Source: Acinetobacter kyonggiensis
Lineage (GTDB): Bacteria > Pseudomonadota > Gammaproteobacteria > Pseudomonadales > Moraxellaceae
Length of the DNA stretch: 64,000 nucleotides
Assembly (NCBI RefSeq): GCF_900107285.1
Contig: NZ_FNPK01000003.1
Location: 1-64,000, forward strand
Direction: 5' to 3'
The notes under the pieces are model-generated. The model did no database searches. It had not been told where the DNA came from and saw nothing but the letters and a program-made list of their open reading frames with translations. The translations under genes and the position numbers were made by a program. Below, one piece after another: positions 56,620 through 64,000 of this stretch. The first letter of the stretch is position 1. Every line of letters starts with the position of its first letter.

Positions 56620-57774
56620 TTAGTACCAATTCATCAGTGATACACCCACACCGACATAAGTCGCACGATGGTTATAATCAATCAAACTTTCCCCATAACC
56701 ATCAAACAATTGTACATAGCCACGCAATTTACCACTAATGGGAAATGCCCAATCAAATTGCGCTGCTCCATGTGCATCCTCACCACCTTTTAAGGAGTGA
56801 CGCAGCATCAATGAAAAATCATGATCATTCCAACGATAGAATGCGGTTAAATCACCACGACCAATATAGTTTTTAATATCTGGATTGTTATCATCTTTCG
56901 CATCTTCTTCAATACGATACCAAGGACGTAGCATCAAGGCAAAATTATCCCGTTCAAAACCAACATTGAACATGATGCGGTTCCAACTACGTGATAATGG
57001 ATCTGCTCGACCATTCGATTGATGATTAAAGGTTAAACCCAATAAACGCGCATTTAAACCCAATATTTCATAATTGGTTCGAAAGACTAAGCTTGCTTCA
57101 GGCTCATAGTTGGTTTCACGAAAAGGACGTGATTCATCACCATTATAAACTTGCCAACGCGATGATTGTGTATAGCCCAGCCAAACATCCCCATTATCAC
57201 CAAATAAATTTTCAAGCGCTTTGGTTTTTAACGACAACTGAAACTTGGCTTCCATAGAGGTTAAATTGAGTTCCTCACCAGCTGGCACCGTATTGTTTTC
57301 ATTCGGACTCGATGGACGTTCATTTTTATCAGAAGTCCAAAATCCTGGCATCAGATAAACGGGCTGATGCGCACGAATATTCCATGTTCCAAGTTTACTG
57401 GCAGTTGACAACTCCCAACGCTTATCTAGCAAAGACGTATTCGGGTTAATTGCTGGACCTTCAGCAGCAAAGACATTACTCACACCATGACTAATTTTTT
57501 CTTTTAGTGTTTCTGGTTGGGTCGGTTCAGGAGCCAGTTCATTTGCGGCTTGACGTTCAGAAAGAAGTGCTGTTTTTTTTGCCTCAGGCACTTTAAACAA
57601 AGTATCGTAACAAACCAAACGATCGGCATTAGACTCTAATGCTACGCATGCTTCTGGGCTTGCTGGCGCAATCAAAGACTCTGGATTTACAGCATGTACA
57701 TTCGCCACATACAATGAACTGAGCATAATCATGCTCAGTTGCAAAGTAGTGCGTTCAATTGTTTTGAACGCCAT
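56620..57774 (-). CDS. pldA: outer-membrane phospholipase A (OMPLA-type)
   Basis: In this 384-residue protein a signal peptide ends near NVHA. A Pro/Glu-rich N-terminal extension (about 60-120) precedes the OMPLA barrel: YTQSSRWQVYN, PFRETNYEPEASL and GLTFNHQSNGRADPLSRSWNRI. The last includes the catalytic His-Ser pair. The final residue is aromatic (MNWY). It hydrolyses phospholipids in the outer leaflet and has Ca2+-dependent relatives. Confidence 0.93.
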   Translation of the reverse strand: MAFKTIERTTLQLSMIMLSSLYVANVHAVNPESLIAPASPEACVALESNADRLVCYDTLFKVPEAKKTALLSERQAANELAPEPTQPETLKEKISHGVSNVFAAEGPAINPNTSLLDKRWELSTASKLGTWNIRAHQPVYLMPGFWTSDKNERPSSPNENNTVPAGEELNLTSMEAKFQLSLKTKALENLFGDNGDVWLGYTQSSRWQVYNGDESRPFRETNYEPEASLVFRTNYEILGLNARLLGLTFNHQSNGRADPLSRSWNRIMFNVGFERDNFALMLRPWYRIEEDAKDDNNPDIKNYIGRGDLTAFYRWNDHDFSLMLRHSLKGGEDAHGAAQFDWAFPISGKLRGYVQLFDGYGESLIDYNHRATYVGVGVSLMNWY

Positions 57775-57794
57775 ATTAACCTACCCTATTATTT

Positions 57795-60734
57795 TTAATT
57801 TACTTGTTTAATGTCAAAACCCAACTCTAACAAAGTATCACGTTTAGCCACGGGTGCCACAACTGCTCTTGTTGGTATTTGCTGAACAAGATAGTGCTGC
57901 GCCACGCGTTTCAAATCATCCAAATGAACAGCAAGTAACCGTGCACGCAATTGCTTTCTCACTGCTGGTGTACGTGCATGCAATAAAGCATAACAAGCAC
58001 TAATTGCCTCACCCGCAGGAGAACCGGGCTTATCCATACTCGCAATTAAGCCTAAAATCGCTTCTTCAAGTTGATGCGGTTGATGTTCGGTATTCAACAA
58101 CCAAACAATACTTGCTTCAAAGTCTTTAAATGTTTCTGCCAAACGCGGATCACGATAACTATAAAAACGGAATGAACATGCATTGCCATCATAGCTCGCA
58201 CCACCACCGTAAGCACCACCTTTTTCACGAATAGCACTATGCAAGAAACCATTGCGTAAGTAAGCAGCCAACACCATTAAAGGCGCTGCATCAGGATGAG
58301 AAACTTCGACAGCAGGATAAGCTAAAGCACAGAATTGAACATTCGCTTGAATTAACCAAGCCTCATCTTTCGTACTATTTTCCGTGCTAATTGCTGACAA
58401 TTCTACAGGGGTTTTATCTACAGCTAACTTATCCCAAACAACTTGGATTTCTTCAACTAAAGCATCAGATTGATGTTCTTCAGAGACCAATAAAAATTGT
58501 TTTGGTGCTTGTAAAAGTAGACGGTGAATTGCTTTTAGTTCCACAATTAAAGCATCATAAGCCGCTTCATCATTTTCAATTTTAGCAACCAAGTCACCCA
58601 ACCAATTCAGCGCGCCCAAGCCCGTATTTTGATAATCACGTTGTGCTAAAGCACCACAGTTACGTGATGCAATCTGCATTGCATAACTATGACCCGAACC
58701 TGACAAACGCGACTGCCAACGGGTTTTACGCTGTTGTAATAATTCAATGATACGGTCTTTTTCATCAAAACGGAGTTGTTCAAATGCCAACTTCAACAAA
58801 CGAATAGCTTCAAAATTATTTACCAACGATTTCGTCGTGAGCGTTAACCATGCACTAATTTTGTTTTTGTCATTCACTTTTGAACGTAAAGATGCCCCCA
58901 TCCCCACACCACCACTGACCGCAGTTTGCAGTTGTTGTAACTCGAGATAATCATATTCTCCAGCACCCACTTCACCCAACAAAACTGACAATAAATTGAA
59001 ATATGGTGACTGTACAACCTCATCAGGAATTTTAACCGTCACTTGTTGGTAGTAAATACCATTGGTTCCCGCATGGTACAAATTCAGCGGAGTATCTAAA
59101 CCGTTGCTGATAATTTCGCGCAATTGACCTTGTACGATATGTAAATCAGCAGGTACATCTTCTAAACCAACTTTTGGCAATAAGTTCAGGTCATCTGGTG
59201 TATCTTGACGAACTTTTAATGCTTCCGTCTGCGCAATAATTTCTGCTTTTTGTTCTTCAGTCAGTTTGGCACCAATTTCAGCCAAACGTGCTTTTTCTGC
59301 TTCTGCTTCAGCGGCTGACTTGTTGGCATCTGGCACCAAAGTCATTTGTACACGATGTGCATTATCAATCAAATAGGTTTTAATCAGATTCGACAACCAC
59401 ATTGGATCTTTGAGTTCTTCTTTGACTTGCTCCATCGCACTGTCAACATCCCAAACATGAATGGGGTCACTGTGATGAATCACACTGCTTAAACCATTTA
59501 AGATCAGGCTTAAACCATATGGCATACCATCGCCATTGATTTCACGTTGATGCAATTCAATTTGATGTAAAATTGCATCCACCATATCTGTGTCGACAGG
59601 TTTTGATGCAACATCTTCAAGAATCTTAAACACACCGTTTTTAAATTCTTCAGCATGTTCTGGATTTGAACCTTGCACACCACAGAAAAACGTCATTTCA
59701 AAGTTTGAATCATCTACGCCCATAATTGGACCAGTAGATTGTGCATAACCACACGTTTCTAAATAATGACGTAATGGTGAAGCCGAATCTTCCAGTAAAA
59801 TACCTTCAACCAAACGCATCCCTAAACGTAATTTAATATCACTGGCTTCAGGTAATAACCATGAAATAATGTGATAGGTTTTATCGGTTAAATCTTCAGC
59901 ATCAACTGCATAGGTTTCTGTCACTTCAACCGGAGCAGCTAAACGTGTTTCAGGTGTTGAATACAGTGTTTGACCTTGTTTAAATTTAGACAGGGCTAAA
60001 GTTTCAAACTGTTCTTGTAAGTGGTAGGCAGATTCATCACCAAAGGTCATAAATACAGCATTACTTGGATGATAATGCGACTTATAGAAATCTACCAATT
60101 CTGAATAGGTTAAATCTGGAATATCTTTAGGATCACCACCTGAGTTGTAATGATAAGTAGTTTTAGGGAATAAATGATGTGCCAATTGATGATAAAGCTG
60201 ATCTGAAGGAGAACTCATTGCTCCTTTCATTTCATTAAAAACCACACCTTTATAAACAGGTTGACCTTCTTCTAACTCAATCCGAATACCTTCTTGAGCA
60301 AAATCAAGTTCATTTAAATTTGCAGCAAATGCAGCATCCAAATAAACTTCTAACAAGTTTTGAAAATCTTTTTTATTTTGTGTTGCAAATGGATAGGCTG
60401 TCCAATCAGCTGAAGTAAACGCATTCATAAAAGTATTTAGTGAACGACGAATCATCAAGAAAAATGGGTCACGCACTGGAAATTTTTCCGAACCACACAA
60501 TGCAGTATGTTCCAAAATATGCGCTGCGCCTTTTGAATCCATAGGCTGGGTACGAAATGCGACTAAAAAGACATTTTCATCAAGGTCACTTGCCAAATGA
60601 TAATGCGTTGCGCCCGTCACTTTGTGTTTATATTCAGAAATAAAAACGTCTAAGGCTTCAACATGGTGTTGACGTATCAACTGAAACGCAGGATGAACAG
60701 TTTGAGTAATGGTTTCAGTAACATCTACAGTCAT
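57795..60734 (-). CDS. M16C-family zinc metalloprotease, PreP-like
   Basis: This 979-residue protein has four insulinase-type domains. The inverted zinc motif HILEH lies near residue 86 in AAHILEHTALCGSEKFPVRDPFF. EGQPVYKGVVFNEMKGAMSSP is the conserved downstream block. RNGFLHSAIREKGGAYGGGA in the C-terminal half is the substrate-binding RY-type region. It matches the presequence-protease branch and degrades peptides, probably in the cytoplasm. Confidence 0.93.
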   Translation of the reverse strand: MTVDVTETITQTVHPAFQLIRQHHVEALDVFISEYKHKVTGATHYHLASDLDENVFLVAFRTQPMDSKGAAHILEHTALCGSEKFPVRDPFFLMIRRSLNTFMNAFTSADWTAYPFATQNKKDFQNLLEVYLDAAFAANLNELDFAQEGIRIELEEGQPVYKGVVFNEMKGAMSSPSDQLYHQLAHHLFPKTTYHYNSGGDPKDIPDLTYSELVDFYKSHYHPSNAVFMTFGDESAYHLQEQFETLALSKFKQGQTLYSTPETRLAAPVEVTETYAVDAEDLTDKTYHIISWLLPEASDIKLRLGMRLVEGILLEDSASPLRHYLETCGYAQSTGPIMGVDDSNFEMTFFCGVQGSNPEHAEEFKNGVFKILEDVASKPVDTDMVDAILHQIELHQREINGDGMPYGLSLILNGLSSVIHHSDPIHVWDVDSAMEQVKEELKDPMWLSNLIKTYLIDNAHRVQMTLVPDANKSAAEAEAEKARLAEIGAKLTEEQKAEIIAQTEALKVRQDTPDDLNLLPKVGLEDVPADLHIVQGQLREIISNGLDTPLNLYHAGTNGIYYQQVTVKIPDEVVQSPYFNLLSVLLGEVGAGEYDYLELQQLQTAVSGGVGMGASLRSKVNDKNKISAWLTLTTKSLVNNFEAIRLLKLAFEQLRFDEKDRIIELLQQRKTRWQSRLSGSGHSYAMQIASRNCGALAQRDYQNTGLGALNWLGDLVAKIENDEAAYDALIVELKAIHRLLLQAPKQFLLVSEEHQSDALVEEIQVVWDKLAVDKTPVELSAISTENSTKDEAWLIQANVQFCALAYPAVEVSHPDAAPLMVLAAYLRNGFLHSAIREKGGAYGGGASYDGNACSFRFYSYRDPRLAETFKDFEASIVWLLNTEHQPHQLEEAILGLIASMDKPGSPAGEAISACYALLHARTPAVRKQLRARLLAVHLDDLKRVAQHYLVQQIPTRAVVAPVAKRDTLLELGFDIKQVN

Positions 60735-60913
60735 GTGATCTCCAAATCAGATACAATTTTATAAGTTATTCCGATTATACCTGAATCTTTCATGACTATG
60801 GATTGGTGCAAACACTAATTTCCGTGTATTTCAGTATAGATTTTTTATTCTCCTAAGTTCGTTATCAACATTTTTAATTTTTGGTTAAAAAATAATGCAA
60901 TATGCCCTAAAGA

Positions 60914-61681
60914 TTAAATATTTTTCGTCACTGGTCGATAAGCACAATAAATACATATCACGATAGCAATCAAAATTGCCGCAGAGGCACCAAAGCGACT
61001 TAAATCCAAACCACCAGAAGCCAGCGGTTTATCCAAAAAATCGCCAACAACTGCACCTAAAGGTCGAGTTAAAACAAAAGCACTCCAAAACAACACTGTT
61101 CGAGAAATTCGACTCAAAAAATACAATCCAGCAATCAATGCAATAAAACCAACATACAAAACAATACCACCGCTATAACCCAAACCCGCGGTATCTGCCG
61201 ACCAATCTCCCAAAGCCGTTCCTAGTGTTTGTGAAAAGGTAATGGTCAACCAATAGAAAATTTCTGCACGAGGATAGTTCACACTATGCGGGGAAATACT
61301 GCCTTCCGATTTATACCAAACCAAAAGAGAAAGGAGCACCAAGCTCAGTAACAACGCACTACCACCGATATAACCAATCCCTAAAGAGCGATCAACAAAA
61401 TCGGCCATGGTTGTACCCACTGTGGTACTGGCAATAATGGTGAACCAATATAAATAAGGTCGATATGCTTTTGCACTCACCTGAAAATAGAGCAGTAAAA
61501 TGAATAGCACAGCAAAAATAGCTGTACTCATTAAATATCCCCAATTCAGCGACATAGATACAGCGTCACCCGCTGTTTCACCAAAAGTTGTGGCAAATAT
61601 TTTCGTGACCCAAAAGAGCGCTGTTATTTCTGGCACTTTGGATTTGGATAAGGAAGAGACAAGACTCTGTGTTTGGTTCAT
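60914..61681 (-). CDS. COG4705-type integral membrane protein
   Basis: This 255-residue protein has eight or so helices arranged as repeats that each contain a T-x-G-x-x-x-(G/A)-D core: FGETAGDAVS, VGTTMADFVD, LGTALGDWSA and LGAVVGDFLD. It belongs to the uncharacterised COG4705 family. The repeated Asp in membrane segments suggests cation binding or transport, which is inference. The 291-base gap upstream (61682-61972) shows no gene. Confidence 0.8.
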   Translation of the reverse strand: MNQTQSLVSSLSKSKVPEITALFWVTKIFATTFGETAGDAVSMSLNWGYLMSTAIFAVLFILLLYFQVSAKAYRPYLYWFTIIASTTVGTTMADFVDRSLGIGYIGGSALLLSLVLLSLLVWYKSEGSISPHSVNYPRAEIFYWLTITFSQTLGTALGDWSADTAGLGYSGGIVLYVGFIALIAGLYFLSRISRTVLFWSAFVLTRPLGAVVGDFLDKPLASGGLDLSRFGASAAILIAIVICIYCAYRPVTKNI

Positions 61682-61972
61682 CAGCTAAACTCAATAACAA
61701 TCTTTACTGATATGTTCAAGCCAAGCACTTAATTCAATATTAAAATTGGTATAATTTCCGATATAATTTTTTGCGTCATTTAAGCTTTTAAATCAAGGGT
61801 ATTACCCATAAAAAACCACTTAAATGACTTGAACCACGCTTATTTTTTATCAATTTTAAAAAGATATTGCGCTAATTAAAATTTCAAAAAAAATCAACAA
61901 CAGCCATTATTATGATGCTACCCAGTATAAAAACCAAGCTAAGCAGCTATCATAATCTAAAGCCATCCAATA

Positions 61973-62422
61973 CTAGAGTAAATATTTGAAATAACTATAA
62001 TTCGGGTGATTTTCCACAAAAACATAATTTTGCTTCTGGTAAAAATGAGCCGCAGATTTAGTATCTGTATTTAAGCAAAGTGCTGAAAAATTTTCCCGAG
62101 CATTTTTTTCCAAATGTTGTAACAACTGCTTACCTACACCATGCTTACGGTATTTGGGCAATACATAAAAACGACGTACGCGACCAATTCTGTTATCAAT
62201 TTCGTTTTCATTCCACTGCTGATTTAACCCCCCACAGGCAATCAGCTTTTCATCGTCATAAACAAAAAGAAGAAACTCCCCTGGTTGATTGAACCTATTT
62301 TTTCCACTTTCATACTCTTCAATCAATCGATCAACAAACTGAAATCCTTCTTTCTGTGCTTGCTTCGCCAATTCCTGAATTTGTGTTGGTAATTGTTCAG
62401 CTTTATCAATCGTGATATTCAT
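61973..62422 (-). CDS. GNAT-family N-acetyltransferase
   Basis: In this 149-residue protein, acetyl-CoA motif A is RRFYVLPKYRKHGVGKQLLQHLEKNA (the R-x-x-G-x-G/A-type loop RKHGVG) near residues 83-108. LLFVYDDEKLIACGGL precedes it, and NTDKSAAHFYQKQNYVF-like sequence follows. The substrate is unknown. Confidence 0.9.
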   Translation of the reverse strand: MNITIDKAEQLPTQIQELAKQAQKEGFQFVDRLIEEYESGKNRFNQPGEFLLFVYDDEKLIACGGLNQQWNENEIDNRIGRVRRFYVLPKYRKHGVGKQLLQHLEKNARENFSALCLNTDTKSAAHFYQKQNYVFVENHPNYSYFKYLL

Positions 62423-62559
62423 CTAACCTTCCTCATCCTTTCCTATATTGCATTTTGACCGAATAAATGCGCCACATCTTGAATTTTATTCATCAATCTA
62501 CAGCTATCATGAGCATTGGTGTAAACTTAGCGCTTTAATTTAAAGTGTGAATGAAAAAC

Positions 62560-63564
62560 ATGGCAACTGTTGATCTTTTTGCAATTGGTAATGCATTAAT
62601 TGACCAAGAATTTAAAGTCTCTGATGACTTCCTTATTCAACAAAATTTGCAAAAAGGCACTATGCAGTTGACTGATGGTGAAACACAAGCAAATTTATAT
62701 AATAATTTAAAAGAAACACAAATCTATAAAGGTCAAGCATCTGGTGGTTCTGCTGCAAATACGACTGTTGCGTTTAGTGCATTAGGCAGCAAAGCATTTT
62801 ACGGATGTCGTGTAGGTAATGATGAATTAGGCCGTATTTACTTAAAAGGTCTAAATGAAGCTGGCATCCAAACCACAGAACATTCTGTGAGTGAAGGTGA
62901 AACGGGTACTTGTATGGTATTGGTCAGCCCAGATTCTGAACGCACAATGCATACTTACCTTGGTATTACTGCGGAACTAAGTGCAAATCAAATCAATTTT
63001 GAACCCTTAAAAACAGCAAAATGGCTTTATATTGAAGGTTATTTATCGACCAGCAGTTCTGCCTGCCTTGCGGTAAAACAAGCTCGTCAAATTGCCAAGG
63101 CACATGGGGTTAAAATTGCACTCACTTTATCTGATCCCGCGATGGTGCAATATGCACGTCAAGGCTTAGATGAGCTATTAGATGATGGTGTAGATTTAAT
63201 TTTCTGCAATCAACAAGAAGCGATGATGTATACAGAAACCGATTCTGTAGAAGCAGCACTTGCTCAATTGCAATTAAAAAGCAAATACACTGTCATTACA
63301 TTATCCGCAGAAGGTGCTTTAATTTCTGATTCAGAACAAACACTTAAAGTTCCTGGTCGTACTGTAACCGCTGTCGATGCAAATGGTGCTGGTGATGCGT
63401 TTGCTGGTGCATTCCTTTATGCATTAAATGCAGGTTTAAGTCTTCAAATGGCTGCTGAATTGGCGATTCTAATTTCAAGTGAAGTGGTTTCACAGTTCGG
63501 CCCACGCCTTAGTGTTGAAAGCTATGCGGAATTATTAAACAACTTCCAAAAGGAATGTGCATAA
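62560..63564 (+). CDS. PfkB-family sugar or adenosine kinase
   Basis: This 334-residue protein has DLFAIGNALIDQEFKV at the start, GGSAANTTVAFSALGSKAFYGCRVGNDELG (substrate-binding) and DANGAGDAFAGAF (anion hole with the catalytic Asp). Acinetobacter homologues are annotated as adenosine kinases, but ribokinase-like substrates are possible. The ATG at 62560 is preferred, and one three codons upstream is possible. It is coupled to the Rieske gene. Confidence 0.9.
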   Translation: MATVDLFAIGNALIDQEFKVSDDFLIQQNLQKGTMQLTDGETQANLYNNLKETQIYKGQASGGSAANTTVAFSALGSKAFYGCRVGNDELGRIYLKGLNEAGIQTTEHSVSEGETGTCMVLVSPDSERTMHTYLGITAELSANQINFEPLKTAKWLYIEGYLSTSSSACLAVKQARQIAKAHGVKIALTLSDPAMVQYARQGLDELLDDGVDLIFCNQQEAMMYTETDSVEAALAQLQLKSKYTVITLSAEGALISDSEQTLKVPGRTVTAVDANGAGDAFAGAFLYALNAGLSLQMAAELAILISSEVVSQFGPRLSVESYAELLNNFQKECA

Positions 63565-63890
63565 TGATGAGAATTGCCATGACGGAAGAAATTCCTGAAC
63601 GCGAAGCACGTGCTTTTGACACAGACGATGGTAGAACCATTTTTATCACTCAACGTGATGGGGCTTACTATGCTTACAATAATCTTTGCCCTCACCTACA
63701 AACTGAATTGGAATTTTTAGAAAATCAGTTTTTAGATCAAGACGGTGAATATATTCAATGCTCAACCCATGGTGCGCTTTTTTTGGTTGAAACAGGTGAA
63801 TGTATTTCTGGCCCTTGCTTAGGTCAATCACTTGAAAAAGTAACAATCAACGTGCATTCTGATGGTGGAATTTACCTCACGGAAGAATAA
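63564..63890 (+). CDS. Rieske [2Fe-2S] protein
   Basis: This 108-residue protein binds the cluster through CPHL (Cys-x-His) and CSTHGALF (Cys-x-x-His). It resembles small Rieske proteins related to nitrite-reductase small subunits and dioxygenase ferredoxins. It overlaps the kinase stop by one base and uses an AAGGA SD nine bases upstream. The partner enzyme is not visible. Confidence 0.9.
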   Translation: MMRIAMTEEIPEREARAFDTDDGRTIFITQRDGAYYAYNNLCPHLQTELEFLENQFLDQDGEYIQCSTHGALFLVETGECISGPCLGQSLEKVTINVHSDGGIYLTEE

Positions 63891-63908
63891 AATCAATGGA
63901 ATTTGACC

Positions 63909-64000
63909 ATGCTTGAATTTTTGCAGAACTATAACTTAATCCCCTTTCATTTAAGTTTATTGGCTTTAATTTTGCTCAGCATGGTCGAAACCATCGGCTA
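63909..64000 (+). CDS. start of a membrane protein gene, cut by the window
   Basis: The first 30 residues read LEFLQNYNLIPFHLSLLALI and LLSMVETIG, a membrane helix similar to the N-terminus of YqiJ/OB-fold (DUF1449-type) proteins. The gene continues beyond the window. It begins 18 bases after the Rieske gene. Confidence 0.55.
   Translation, partial: MLEFLQNYNLIPFHLSLLALILLSMVETIG

Overview
The window is a low-GC gammaproteobacterial chromosome, almost certainly Acinetobacter and probably not A. baumannii itself. The evidence is the gene order pyrG-kdsA-eno-ftsB-ispD, the clpS-clpA pair, a cyd operon with CydP, CydX and YbgE, a PldA-type phospholipase, and protein sequences typical of Moraxellaceae. 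No tRNA, rRNA or CRISPR array was found.

Positions 1 to about 23,900 are accessory DNA. An IS3-family element ends near 821. A prophage then runs to a tyrosine integrase at 22530-23681. Read outward from the switch, leftward genes are a Cro-like regulator, a duplicated ribbon-helix-helix gene, a KilA-N antirepressor, a mini-HTH gene starting at TTG, an O-like replication gene carrying internal iterons, a RusA-like resolvase, further regulators, an IS30 element, and then envelope and lysozyme-type genes. The CI-like repressor (13788-14561) reads rightward. A second rightward operon (18389-22546) carries a Fis-like protein, a zinc-ribbon protein, a SAM methyltransferase and a PrtN-like protein beside the integrase. 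The same palindromic operator lies inside the -35/-10 spacer of three promoters: cro, cI and the rightward operon. No terminase large subunit, portal or capsid gene is visible, so the prophage is defective, continues left of the window, or is a satellite-like element.

Between the repressor and the rightward operon is a three-gene cargo (15163-18098): a DUF262 protein, an overlapping HEPN protein with an intact RX4H motif, and a convergent 5-cytosine DNA methyltransferase. It looks like a defence cassette that combines DNA modification with a predicted RNase, and it is the best candidate for an incompletely described system. A pseudoknot-like element lies just upstream of it.

From about 23,976 to the end the content is ordinary chromosome: a YARHG-type secreted protein, a HIT protein, a porin behind a four-unit Pho box, the cytochrome bd operon, rodA, ispD, ftsB, eno, kdsA, pyrG, a CinA-type amidase, prpC/prpB with a divergent TetR regulator, argF, ynfA, clpA/clpS, argC, a diguanylate cyclase, rpiA, ilvA, a TrkA/TrkH-type potassium system, pldA, a large M16C protease, a COG4705 membrane protein, a GNAT enzyme, a PfkB-type kinase, a Rieske protein and the start of one more gene. 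Intergenic repeats include an inverted repeat before rpiA and a 310-bp insertion in the loop of the trkH/pldA terminator.
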